A DNA stretch of 64,000 nt from the NCBI GenBank assembly GCA_003153475.1, contig PLYT01000005.1, positions 26,781 through 90,780 on the forward strand, given 5' to 3'. Positions 27,931 to 36,059 of this stretch are shown in pieces; the stretch's first letter is position 1, and the number at the start of each line of letters is the position of its first letter. Position numbers and translations under genes: made by a program. The stretch comes from Betaproteobacteria bacterium. Lineage in GTDB: Bacteria; Pseudomonadota; Gammaproteobacteria; Burkholderiales; Casimicrobiaceae. The notes below the pieces were generated by a model, which worked only from the letters and a program-made list of their open reading frames with translations, was not told the DNA's origin and did not search any database.

Positions 27931-28509
27931 ATGAGCTTGTTGATCCTCGGCCTGATCGTTTTTCTTGGCGGACATTCAGTGCGCATCTTCGCCGATTCCT
28001 GGCGCAACGGGCTGGTTGCCCGCATCGGCGAAGGTCCGTGGAAGGGACTGTACTCGCTGGTGTCGATCGCGGGATTCGTCTTGCTCATCTGGGGCTATGG
28101 ACGGGCGCGGGCGGACACGATCGTGCTCTGGCAGCCGCCGCCGTGGACCCATTATCTGGCGGCGATATTCACGCTGATCGCCTTCGTTCTGGTGGTCGCG
28201 GCGTACGTGCACGGCACGCGTATCAAGAGCGCGCTTCATCATCCGATGATCCTCGGCGTCAAATCCTGGGCGTTCGGGCACCTGCTCGCCAACGGAACAC
28301 TGGCCGATGTCGTGCTGTTCGGCGCCTTTCTCGCCTGGGCGATCGTAGACTTCGCCGCCTCGCGACGCCGGGACCGCGCCGCCGGCACCGTCTATCCCCC
28401 GGGCACGGCGGCCCGCGATGCGATTGCCGTCGCGATCGGCATTGCCGTCTGGGCGATCTTCGCTTTCTACTTGCACGGGCGCTGGATCGGAGTGCGGCCG
28501 TTCGGCTGA
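27931..28509 (+). CDS. NnrU family membrane protein
   Basis: 192 residues. Begins 'LLILGLIVFLGGHSVRIFA', the usual NnrU opening with a conserved His in TM1; further helices at about 42-60, 75-97, 118-136 and 168-186. Conserved 'HHPMILGVKSWAFGHLLANG' follows TM3. NnrU was named from nitric-oxide-reductase regions but is widespread and its activity is not settled. It is divergent from the ECF sigma gene, 178 nt away. Confidence 0.88.
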   Translation: MSLLILGLIVFLGGHSVRIFADSWRNGLVARIGEGPWKGLYSLVSIAGFVLLIWGYGRARADTIVLWQPPPWTHYLAAIFTLIAFVLVVAAYVHGTRIKSALHHPMILGVKSWAFGHLLANGTLADVVLFGAFLAWAIVDFAASRRRDRAAGTVYPPGTAARDAIAVAIGIAVWAIFAFYLHGRWIGVRPFG

Positions 28510-28515
28510 TCCGCG

Positions 28516-28904
28516 ATGTCTTCACCGGGCGTCCATCGTGTCCTGGCCGCGGCGCTCTGCATGCTGCTGCTCGACGCCGGATGCACTGGGCTGAAGGAGA
28601 GGGCTTCCCCGTCGGTGCCGGCCGCCGCTCCGCTTGCGCCCGCTGCGGCAAGCGGGAGTCCTGCTGCCGGCGCACCGGCGGCGCCCGGCGCCACTGCACC
28701 GCCATCGGCGGCGTAGCCTTCGCCGACGACGCGTCGGTCAAAGAGGATCTGACGACGGTGATCGCATTGCATGGTCTACCCTGCGGGCAGGTGACCGATG
28801 TGCGGACCCTGGGCGATAACGGTCACATCGCTTCATGCCAGGATGGCAACCGCTATCACATATTCATCAACGCCCAGGGCCGCGTCGTCGCGGAAAAACA
28901 GTGA
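28516..28904 (+). pseudogene. Small lipoprotein, frameshifted
   Basis: Frame 1 gives a lipoprotein signal ending 'LLDAGCTG' (lipobox Cys) and a Pro/Ala linker, then stops at TAG (28714). The next frame continues smoothly from the same point: 'VAFADDASVKEDLTTVIALH' then 'LPCGQVTDVRTLGDNGHIA', 'QDGNRYHIFINAQGRVVAE'. Adding one G before the TAG rebuilds a 129-residue lipoprotein with two Cys in the C-terminal domain. Either a one-base loss or a consensus error in the GGCGGCG run. It follows NnrU by 6 nt. Function unknown. Confidence 0.65.
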
Positions 28905-28958
28905 CTCCGTAACTGGAAGAAACGCCGGCCGCGCACTGTTAGCCGGCGGTGGCTCGTT

Positions 28959-28976
28959 CGCTTTAGAGCTAAAGCG
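28959..28976. promoter_or_regulatory. Perfect palindrome, possible operator
   Basis: CGCTTTAG-AG-CTAAAGCG: 8-bp arms around a 2-nt centre, 36 nt before the ATG of the gene at 29013. The tight spacing suits a dimeric repressor site. No regulator is adjacent. Confidence 0.4.
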
Positions 28977-29012
28977 CAGCAGGAACGAATGCGTCAACCA
29001 GGAGAAGCGAGC

Positions 29013-29606
29013 ATGAGTCTTCGGCAGTTGCTGGCCTTGCTGGCGAGCGTGTTGCTCGCCGTGACCGCGGTGCAGGCGCAGACCAGCGTACGCGTGCGCG
29101 GAACGATCACCGCCATCGACGGCAACGTCGTGTCGGTCAAATCGCGCGACGGGCGCGACCTGAAGATCACGCTGGCGGACAACATGGCCGTCTCCGTGGC
29201 CAAGGCGATCAAGTTCGAAGACATCAAGCCGGGGGACAGCCTCGGCGTCACGTCGATGCCCGGCGCGGATGGCATGCCGGTGGCGATCGAGGTGCACTAC
29301 CGGCCGCCCGACGTTCCCGAGGGACAAGGCCCGTGGGATCTTCAGCCCGGAGCGACGATGACCAATGCCAGTGTGGCGGCGGTCGTCGCCGGTACCGGCA
29401 ATCGCGAGCTGACCTTGCAATTCAAGGGAACGACGCAGAAGGTCGCCGTCCCTGAAGGCGCGGCGCTGGTGCGCACCGTTCCCGGCAGCCGCAGCGACCT
29501 CACTCCTGGCGAATACCTATTTACCGTCGCGCACGGCACAGGCGATCAGAGCTTGAGCGCCGCCCGCATTCAGGTAAGCAAGGACGGCGTCAGGCCCCCC
29601 TTGTAA
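29013..29606 (+). CDS. Exported OB-fold-like protein (DUF5666-type)
   Basis: 197 residues from the ATG with AGGAGAAG upstream; the track start 24 nt earlier lacks a site. A signal peptide ends at 'TAVQAQTSVRV'. The N-terminal part, 'VRGTITAIDGNVVSVKSRDG' and 'DLKITLADNMAVSV', is a small beta-barrel repeat as in DUF5666-type proteins, followed by a second strand-rich part ('ELTLQFKGTTQKVAVPEG'). Periplasmic. Function unknown. A palindrome upstream suggests repression. Confidence 0.75.
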   Translation: MSLRQLLALLASVLLAVTAVQAQTSVRVRGTITAIDGNVVSVKSRDGRDLKITLADNMAVSVAKAIKFEDIKPGDSLGVTSMPGADGMPVAIEVHYRPPDVPEGQGPWDLQPGATMTNASVAAVVAGTGNRELTLQFKGTTQKVAVPEGAALVRTVPGSRSDLTPGEYLFTVAHGTGDQSLSAARIQVSKDGVRPPL

Positions 29607-29636
29607 GCGAACCCGCGGCCGCGCGCCGGCGACGAG

Positions 29637-29948
29637 CTAGCCGAACGTTCCGCCCATCAGATCGACAAGGAATTCCGCGACCCAGACCCGGCCCGGCCCG
29701 CCCAGGTAGGTGGCGCCACGTCCGGTCGGAAGGTGCCAGACGGTAACCGACAGCGTCGCGGTCGGTGCGTGCGCCGGTCGCTTGCCGGGCAGGCGCTTGA
29801 CGTCGAGCAGGAACTCGTCGGGCCAATAGCCCTGGCGCGCGACGGCCGTCGTGAAGGCGCGCTGATCTTCGAGGCCCAGGTAGTGGTTTCCGCCCGGGTA
29901 TATCATCGGCCGCAGCTGCCCCCTCGCCCCAAGGGCGACCGGATCCAT
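29637..29948 (-). CDS. Hypothetical protein, 103 aa
   Basis: Not recognised. The start ATG (giving 'MDPVALGARGQLRPMIYPG') is uncertain: GAGGAG lies 17 nt upstream, and an upstream in-frame extension exists. The sequence is globular ('NHYLGLEDQRAFTTAVARQG', 'GYWPDEFLLDV', 'RVWVAEFLVDLMGG') without signal or membrane helix. It stands alone on the minus strand. Confidence 0.5.
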   Translation of the reverse strand: MDPVALGARGQLRPMIYPGGNHYLGLEDQRAFTTAVARQGYWPDEFLLDVKRLPGKRPAHAPTATLSVTVWHLPTGRGATYLGGPGRVWVAEFLVDLMGGTFG

Positions 29949-30287
29949 TAGTGCTTTGATTTCGTTCTCCTCAGCACGACTTTTCGTGCTCCGTCGGGGC
30001 TGGCGCATGCCTGCCCCGCGCAGATGCTGCAAGTTAGCAACCTCCGAGCCACCGGTTGCGAATCATGGGCTTGGTGCTCCACGGTCGATTCGGCTCGCTC
30101 CGATTGTAAGAAAGCGCGCCAGTGTGCAGCTTGTACCGCACGGCCTTTCCGTAAGCCTGGTGCGCAAGGGCGACTTGCGAAGAGCCGGCGCGTTGCCGGC
30201 GGTCCCCATAGAATGACCGCCGGGACTCGCGCCAGAACTCGATCACCCGCCACACGATCAGACACATATTAGAAGGAGGAGACACCG
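29949..30287. other. Gap with hairpin, no convincing gene
   Basis: 339 bp. Contains AGCACGA-CTTT-TCGTGCT (29973-29990), a perfect 7-bp stem, about 25 nt upstream of the minus-strand ORF at 29948. GC content dips locally. ORFs cross it on both strands but none looks coding. No tRNA clover-leaf signature was found. The 3' end carries the AGAAGGAGGAG site of the next gene. Confidence 0.45.
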
Positions 30288-30764
30288 ATGAGCCTGACGA
30301 TCAGTTCGACCGCATTCGCGCACAACGCCTCGATACCGTCGCTGTACACCTGCGAAGGCAAGGACGTGTCGCCGCCGCTGGCCTGGAGCGGCGTGCCGGC
30401 GGGGACGAAGAGCCTCGCGCTGATCGTCGACGACCCGGACGCCCCCGATCCGGCCGCCCCCAAGATGACCTGGGTGCACTGGATCCTCTATGGTATCCCG
30501 CCTTCGGCCGCCGCCCTGCCGGAAGCGGTCAAATCGTCGGCGCTGCCGGCTGGCACGCGTGAAGGCGTCAACGACTGGAAGCGCACCGGCTACGGCGGGC
30601 CGTGTCCGCCAATCGGCCGGCACCGCTACTTCCACAAGCTCTATGCGCTCGATACCGTCCTGCCCGATTTGAAGCGCCCGGACAAGTCGGCGCTGGAAAA
30701 AGCGATGCAGGGACACATCCTCGCGCAGGCGGTTTTGCTCGGCACCTATCAGAAGCGTGCATAG
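30288..30764 (+). CDS. YbhB/YbcL family (PEBP) protein
   Basis: 158 residues with AGAAGGAGGAG upstream. Phosphatidylethanolamine-binding-protein fold: 'CEGKDVSPPLAWSGVPAGTKSL' (cis-Pro region), 'LIVDDPDAPDP' and 'GPCPPIGRHRYFHKLYALD' line the anion-binding pocket. Bacterial members are cytosolic or periplasmic and related to Raf kinase inhibitor protein; the physiological ligand is not known. No signal peptide here. Monocistronic. Confidence 0.93.
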   Translation: MSLTISSTAFAHNASIPSLYTCEGKDVSPPLAWSGVPAGTKSLALIVDDPDAPDPAAPKMTWVHWILYGIPPSAAALPEAVKSSALPAGTREGVNDWKRTGYGGPCPPIGRHRYFHKLYALDTVLPDLKRPDKSALEKAMQGHILAQAVLLGTYQKRA

Positions 30765-31021
30765 ACGTCGCCGGCTGCAGCGGCGGCGGGCATCGACCTC
30801 GCTCCGCCGTCGCATGCCCCGTCGCGGGGCCGCCTGCATCATTGGCGTGCGCTTCGCCGATCGCCGCGAGGTCGCCATCGAGTGCGGCTCGCGTCCGAAC
30901 CGCGATGTCCAAAGTCGCATCTAACGGTTGATCCCGGCCGTCGCTTCAGAGTAGAGTCCGCTCAGTTCCATCGGAATCATTCGAGTGTTGATTTAGGAGT
31001 CGAGCTGACGCGTTTGTCCGG

Positions 31022-31037
31022 TGGCACGGTTAGTGCA
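31022..31037 (+). promoter_or_regulatory. Candidate sigma54 (-24/-12) promoter
   Basis: TGGCACG-GTTA-GTGCA matches the consensus TGGCACG-N4-TTGCA at all but one position, with correct spacing of the GG and GC pairs. A start of transcription near 31048 would leave a 20-nt leader including GGAGGT before the ATG at 31068. No enhancer-binding protein is adjacent. Confidence 0.55.
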
Positions 31038-31067
31038 TGTGACTGTTCACGGAGGTAGATAACCAGC

Positions 31068-32027
31068 ATGGATTCCGTCATCGCGCTTGCGGATCTGCAA
31101 TCGATCTACTCGGTCGCCGAAGTCGACCGGGCGCTCGAGGACGGCGCAGCCCGGCGCAATGAAGGACTGAAGAGCTGGTACGACCGCATGCGCGAGCTCG
31201 GCGGCTCGCGCTACATCATCAAGCCGTCGACGGCGGCAGCGGTTGACGAGCTGCACGAGACATCGCCGAATTTCGGCAACGTCGTCGACGATCTGCGCAA
31301 ATACCTGGCGCTGGCCATCGCCGGCAACGAAGCGGTGCAATTCACGCCGCTCCTGCTGCTAGGCGAGCCCGGCCTCGGCAAGACCTATTTCGCGAAAAAG
31401 CTTGCCCAAGCGCTGGGCACCGGGTTCGAGTTCGTCTCGATGAGCTCGCTCACGGCCGGCTGGATCCTCACCGGCGCGGCGGCGCAATGGAATAACGCGC
31501 GACCGGGCAAGGTGGCGCAGACGCTGATCGACGGCGAATTCGCCAATCCGGTCGTCGTGCTCGACGAGATCGACAAGGCCGGCGGCGATGCGCGCTACGA
31601 CCCGATGGGCGCGCTGTACACGCTGCTCGAGCGCGACACCGCGGCACATTTCAAGGACGAATTCATCGACGTCGACATCGACGCCTCGCACATCCTCTGG
31701 ATCGCCACCGCGAACGATGAAAATGCGATCCCGGAGCCGATCCTCAACCGCATGAACGTCTACGTGATCGACCGGCCGGACGCGGCAGGCGCACGCACGA
31801 TCGCGCTGGCCGTCTATCACGAGATCCTCGATGCGCATCGCTGGCCGTTCCCGTCCGAGCCGGCCGAATCGGTGCTCGAGCGGCTGGCGGCGGTGCCGGC
31901 GCGGGACATGCGGAAGCTCCTGCTCGACGCGTTCGGGACCGCCCGGCTCGCCAATCGCGACTACCTGGTGCCCGAAGATATCGACGCGAAAAAGCTCTGC
32001 GGCCGGAAGGCGCGGGTAGGATTCTAA
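31068..32027 (+). CDS. AAA+ ATPase resembling the Lon ATPase module, no protease domain
   Basis: 319 residues. An N-terminal helical segment (about 1-80) leads into an AAA+ core with Walker A 'LLLGEPGLGKTYFAKKL' (about 97-112), Walker B 'NPVVVLDEIDKAGG' (about 160-172), sensor-1 'ILWIATANDENAIPEPILNR' with Arg finger, and a C-terminal lid. The core resembles Lon, but there is neither the Lon N-domain nor the Ser-Lys protease domain. It is probably a cytosolic remodelling ATPase. It has a sigma54-like promoter and GGAGGT site; a small membrane protein gene follows 56 nt downstream. Confidence 0.85.
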   Translation: MDSVIALADLQSIYSVAEVDRALEDGAARRNEGLKSWYDRMRELGGSRYIIKPSTAAAVDELHETSPNFGNVVDDLRKYLALAIAGNEAVQFTPLLLLGEPGLGKTYFAKKLAQALGTGFEFVSMSSLTAGWILTGAAAQWNNARPGKVAQTLIDGEFANPVVVLDEIDKAGGDARYDPMGALYTLLERDTAAHFKDEFIDVDIDASHILWIATANDENAIPEPILNRMNVYVIDRPDAAGARTIALAVYHEILDAHRWPFPSEPAESVLERLAAVPARDMRKLLLDAFGTARLANRDYLVPEDIDAKKLCGRKARVGF

Positions 32028-32083
32028 GCCGCCGCCGTTGCCCCACAGCGTTCACCCGCCTGCAGGCAGACGCTGAAAGATCG

Positions 32084-32416
32084 ATGAGCGCACGACAACG
32101 CATCGGCGCGGTCATGGCGTCCACGGGCTGGTCCGCCCTGACGCTGGTATGGGTCAGCGGGACCATTCTTCATTTTTTCACGGCGATCGTAGCCTTCGAC
32201 CTTGCCGGAGGAGGCCTGAAGCGATACGTCGCCGCCATCGCCGCATTCGTCTTTCCTCTGGCCGGCGAGGTCGCGGTCGTGGTCGCCGCCTGGAAAGCGT
32301 CGGGCTCGATGATCAACAGCTATTCGATCTGGGTCCTCCTCTGGGTTGCCTTCGGGTTTGCGATCTACTGCCTGATCGCCTTCGGCAACTGGCTGGGCCA
32401 GCGCGACCAGATCTAG
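32084..32416 (+). CDS. Small membrane protein, unrecognised
   Basis: 110 residues with three membrane helices: about 12-34 ('GWSALTLVWVSGTILHFFTAIV'-like), about 45-68 and about 78-102. The sequence is neutral and hydrophobic with a short cytosolic tail. Not recognised. It follows the AAA+ ATPase on the same strand and may be cotranscribed. Confidence 0.68.
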   Translation: MSARQRIGAVMASTGWSALTLVWVSGTILHFFTAIVAFDLAGGGLKRYVAAIAAFVFPLAGEVAVVVAAWKASGSMINSYSIWVLLWVAFGFAIYCLIAFGNWLGQRDQI

Positions 32417-32480
32417 CGCGCGCAAGACGATCCGCCAGAAAACTCAAGACGCCGGCCGCCTCCGTGTTTGACATCATCCG

Positions 32481-32573
32481 ATGTCGATCCGGAAAAAAGC
32501 GGCGCAAGGAATTGCCGAGATCTTCGTCGAAGATGCTGCGATGAAGATCAAGAAGGAAAGCTCGAACTCCTAG
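32481..32573 (+). CDS. Possible 30-aa microprotein
   Basis: Below the ORF-track length cut. ATG to TAG encodes a helical, basic peptide starting 'MSIRKKAAQGIAEIFVED' with a KIKK stretch. No clear Shine-Dalgarno precedes it. It sits in the 257-bp gap before the ThDP enzyme. Could be chance. Confidence 0.22.
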   Translation: MSIRKKAAQGIAEIFVEDAAMKIKKESSNS

Positions 32574-32673
32574 CACGGCGTTGCCGTACCTTCCGTCATG
32601 CGCTACAGTCTGCCGGCTATGAACGCGGCAGGCGAAAGCGCATGAACGGAAACGGGCACCCGTCGGGGCGCGC

Positions 32674-34470
32674 ATGAACGACACGACGCGTGTTGCAAAG
32701 GCGCAAACCGCCGCCGGCTGGGGCAGCGACGTCATCGCGGACCTGTTGCGCGCGCTCGACATCCCGTACATCGCGCTGACCCCGGGCGCGAGCTTTCGCG
32801 GCCTGCACGACAGTCTGGTCAACCACCTCGGCAACACGCGTCCGGAAATGCTGCTGTGTCTGCACGAGGAGCACGCGGTCGCGCTCGCGCACGGCTATGC
32901 GCGCGTCACCGGCCGGCCGCTCGCCGTCGCGCTCCACGCGAACGTCGGGCTGATGCATGCGACGATGGCGATCTTCAACGCGTGGTGCGACCGGATTCCG
33001 ATCCTTCTCTTAGGCGGCGTCGGCCCGCTCGATGCCGTCAAGCGCCGGCCGTGGGTCGACTGGATCCACACGATGCGAGACCTGGGCGCGCTGGTGCGCG
33101 GCTATGTCAAATGGGACGATCAGCCGGGATCGGTGGCCGCCGCGCTCGAAGCGATCCTGCGCGCCCACCGCATCGCGCTGACCTTGCCGCACGGACCCGT
33201 TTACGTCTCGCTCGATGCCGCGCTGCAGGAGGAGCCGCTGGCCGCGCGTGTACCGCTGCCGGCGCTCGACCGCTATCCCGAGCCGCTGTCTGGCGCGCCG
33301 CCACAGGAAGCGGTGCGCGAGGCCGTGAGCCTGCTTGAAAGCGGCAAGCGCCCGCTGCTGATGCTCGGGCGCATGTCGAACGATCCGACAGCGTTCGCGC
33401 TGCGGGTCGCGCTGGCCGAGCGTCTTTCCGCCGTCGTGCTCACCGACATCAAGACCGGGGCCTCTTTTCCGACGCAGCATCCGTTGCATCCGTTTCCTCC
33501 CAGCTTGTACGTCGGCCCCGAGGCGTCGCGTGCGATCCGGGAGTCCGACGTGATTCTTTCGCTCGACTGGATCGACCTGGGCGGCACGCTGTCGCAGGCC
33601 TGCGCCGGCGAGCTGCCGTGCGGCCAGGTGATCCACTGCTCGCTCGATCAATACGTGCACAACGGGTCGAACATGGATTACCAGGCGCTGCCGCCGTCCG
33701 ACTTGTCGATCCTCGCGCCGCCGGATGCGCTGGCCGCGGCGCTGGTCGCCGCACTCGGGGCGCGTGCGGCGGCCCCGATCAAATCCTGGTTCGCCAAGAC
33801 CGCCGCCGCAACGAGTGCGGGAGCCGAATCGCGCAGTGCCTCGGCCGACTACATGCCTCTGGAAGAACTGGCGCGGGTGACGACGGAAACGCTCACGTCG
33901 CATCGGCCTTCCTACATCCGGTTGCCGCTGGGCTGGCCCGGCGAATACTGCCGCTTCACCCATCCGCAGGATTACATCGGCTTCGACGGCGGCGGCGGCA
34001 TCGGCTCGGGACCGGGCATGGCCGTCGGCGCCGCACTGGCGTTGCGCGGCGGAGAGCGCTTTCCGGTCGCGGTGCTCGGCGACGGCGACTATCTGATGGG
34101 TCTGACCGCGCTGTGGACCGGCGTGCACTATCGCGTGCCGCTGCTCATCATCGTCGCCAACAACGAATCGTTCTTCAACGACGAGCTGCATCAGGAGCGC
34201 ATGGCGCGCCTGCGCGGCCGGCCGGTCGAAAATCGCTGGATCGGGATGCGCATGAGCGATCCGGCGATCGACCTGGCCACCCTCGCCCGCGGTCAGGGCG
34301 CGAAGGCCTACGGTCCGGTACGCAGTGCCGATGCGCTTGCCGCGGCGATCGCCGAAGGCGTCGAGGCCGTGCGCGCCGGTGCCCTGGTGGTGATCGATGC
34401 GCGCGTCGCGCCCGAATATTCGCGCGCGGTGTCGTCGTCGCTGCTCAAACACCTGCCGGCGCAGAATTGA
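32674..34470 (+). CDS. Thiamine-diphosphate-dependent enzyme (acetolactate synthase / benzoylformate decarboxylase superfamily)
   Basis: 598 residues, three-domain ThDP layout. PYR domain with the catalytic Glu in 'LHEEHAVALAHGYARVTG' (about 63-80); a central domain; PP domain with the ThDP motif from 'VLGDGDYLMGLTALWT' to 'IIVANNESFFND' (about 466-500). 'ALTPGASFRGLHDSL' near the start is not typical of IlvB, so a decarboxylase or C-C lyase is likelier than acetolactate synthase. The aldehyde dehydrogenase gene starts 11 nt downstream, suggesting the product is an aldehyde that is oxidised next. Substrate unknown. Confidence 0.88.
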   Translation: MNDTTRVAKAQTAAGWGSDVIADLLRALDIPYIALTPGASFRGLHDSLVNHLGNTRPEMLLCLHEEHAVALAHGYARVTGRPLAVALHANVGLMHATMAIFNAWCDRIPILLLGGVGPLDAVKRRPWVDWIHTMRDLGALVRGYVKWDDQPGSVAAALEAILRAHRIALTLPHGPVYVSLDAALQEEPLAARVPLPALDRYPEPLSGAPPQEAVREAVSLLESGKRPLLMLGRMSNDPTAFALRVALAERLSAVVLTDIKTGASFPTQHPLHPFPPSLYVGPEASRAIRESDVILSLDWIDLGGTLSQACAGELPCGQVIHCSLDQYVHNGSNMDYQALPPSDLSILAPPDALAAALVAALGARAAAPIKSWFAKTAAATSAGAESRSASADYMPLEELARVTTETLTSHRPSYIRLPLGWPGEYCRFTHPQDYIGFDGGGGIGSGPGMAVGAALALRGGERFPVAVLGDGDYLMGLTALWTGVHYRVPLLIIVANNESFFNDELHQERMARLRGRPVENRWIGMRMSDPAIDLATLARGQGAKAYGPVRSADALAAAIAEGVEAVRAGALVVIDARVAPEYSRAVSSSLLKHLPAQN

Positions 34471-34481
34471 AGGTGAATACG

Positions 34482-35975
34482 ATGCTCGCGCATGCCGATG
34501 CCTCTATCGACCCGCGGATGCCTCGTCATCGCGGACTCTATTACGGTGGTGCGTGGCATACGTCGGCCGGAGGACGCAATACGGCGATTTCGAGCCCGGG
34601 AACCGGCGAGGCGCTCGGCACGGCGGTTGACGCCTCGGCCGAAGATGTCGACCGCGCCGTCATCGCCGCAAGGCGCGCGTTCCTGTCCTGGCGCGACGTG
34701 CCGGCGCAACAGCGCGCCAAGGCGATACGCGCGGCCGCCGCGGTGCTGCGCGAGCACGCCGAGGAGCTCGCGTGGCTCGACGCCATCGACGGCGGCAATC
34801 CGCTGACGGCGATGCTGTTCGATGTCGGCATCAGCGCCGATTACATGGATTACTTCGCCGGCCTGGTCACCGAGATCAAGGGCAGCACGATACCGATCGG
34901 CGCCGGCACGCTCAATTACACGGTGCGCGAGCCGCTCGGGGTCGTCGCGCGCATCGGCGCATTCAATCATCCGCTGCTCTTCGTCGCCGGCAAATGCGGC
35001 GCCCCGCTCGCCGCGGGCAACGTGCTGATCGTCAAGCCGGCCGAGCAGACGCCGCTTACGGCACTGCGCATCGCCGAGCTCTGGGCCGACGTGTTTCCGC
35101 CGGGCGTGTTCAGCGTCGTCACCGGCGGGCGCGACGCCGGCGCTGCGTTGGTCGCGCATCCCAAGGTGGCCAAGATCGGATTCATCGGCAGCGTCGGCGG
35201 CGGCCGCGCGGTGATGCAGGGCGCCAGCGCGACGCTCAAGGCGCTGACGCTGGAGCTGGGCGGCAAGAACGCCCTGATCGCCTGCGCCGACGCCAAGCCG
35301 GCCGACGTCGCCGAAGGCGTGGTGCGCGGCATGAATTTTCGCTACGTCACCGGGCAGTCGTGCAATTCGACCAGCCGCGTCTACCTGCACGACGACATCC
35401 ACGATGCAACCTTGCCCGAGATCGTCAAACGCGTTGCGGCGATCAGGATAGGACTGCCGACCGAGCCCGACACCGAGATGTCGTGCCTGGCGAGCCAGGC
35501 GCAGTTCGACAAAACGATGAGCTACATCAAGCTGGGGCTGGACGGCGGCGCGCGTCTCGCCTATGGCGGCAAGCGGCCGGCGGACCCCAAGCTCGCGCGC
35601 GGATTCTTCGTCGAACCTACGGTGTTCGCCGATGTGACCGACGACATGCGCATCGCCCGCGAGGAGATCTTCGGACCAGTGGTCAGCATCCTGCGCTGGT
35701 CCGACGAGAGCGACCTCTTGTCGCGGGTCAATGCGCTCGACGTAGGCCTGACCGCCTCGATCTGGACGCACGACCTTGACCGCGCGCATCGGCTTGCCTC
35801 GAGAGTCGAAGCCGGGTACATCTGGATCAACGGTGCCAGCACGCATCACGTCGGCGTTCCGTTCGGCGGGGTCAAGCAGTCCGGCCTGGGACGCGAGGAA
35901 TCGATCGAAGAGCTTCTCGCCTGCACCCAGCTCAAGAACGTGAACGTGACCTTGCGCATGCCATCGGTACCGTGA
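34482..35975 (+). CDS. NAD(P)+-dependent aldehyde dehydrogenase
   Basis: 497 residues from an ATG with GAAGGTG upstream; a GTG 9 nt earlier is possible. Hallmarks: oxyanion Asn in 'RIGAFNHPLLF', nucleotide-fold region 'IGFIGSVGGGRAVM', general-base Glu in 'LTLELGGKNALI' (about 257) and nucleophile Cys in 'VTGQSCNSTSRVY' (about 293); C-terminal 'PFGGVKQSGLGRE'. It oxidises an aldehyde to the acid. Directly after the ThDP enzyme, it is the probable second step of the same pathway; the ABC importer genes follow 84 nt later. Confidence 0.93.
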   Translation: MLAHADASIDPRMPRHRGLYYGGAWHTSAGGRNTAISSPGTGEALGTAVDASAEDVDRAVIAARRAFLSWRDVPAQQRAKAIRAAAAVLREHAEELAWLDAIDGGNPLTAMLFDVGISADYMDYFAGLVTEIKGSTIPIGAGTLNYTVREPLGVVARIGAFNHPLLFVAGKCGAPLAAGNVLIVKPAEQTPLTALRIAELWADVFPPGVFSVVTGGRDAGAALVAHPKVAKIGFIGSVGGGRAVMQGASATLKALTLELGGKNALIACADAKPADVAEGVVRGMNFRYVTGQSCNSTSRVYLHDDIHDATLPEIVKRVAAIRIGLPTEPDTEMSCLASQAQFDKTMSYIKLGLDGGARLAYGGKRPADPKLARGFFVEPTVFADVTDDMRIAREEIFGPVVSILRWSDESDLLSRVNALDVGLTASIWTHDLDRAHRLASRVEAGYIWINGASTHHVGVPFGGVKQSGLGREESIEELLACTQLKNVNVTLRMPSVP

Positions 35976-36059
35976 CTCGCGAGCGCCGGTTGCCGTTTTG
36001 GCCGGCCTCGTCTGACAATGCAAGTCGCGGATCGATTTTCGAATCCACAGGAGGAAGCA

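Noticed and set aside
30024-30272. Possible tRNA or coding ORF in the 30.0-30.3 kb gap
   Set aside because: No T-loop GTTCRA or acceptor pairing found on either strand, and the ORFs lack ribosome sites and motifs.
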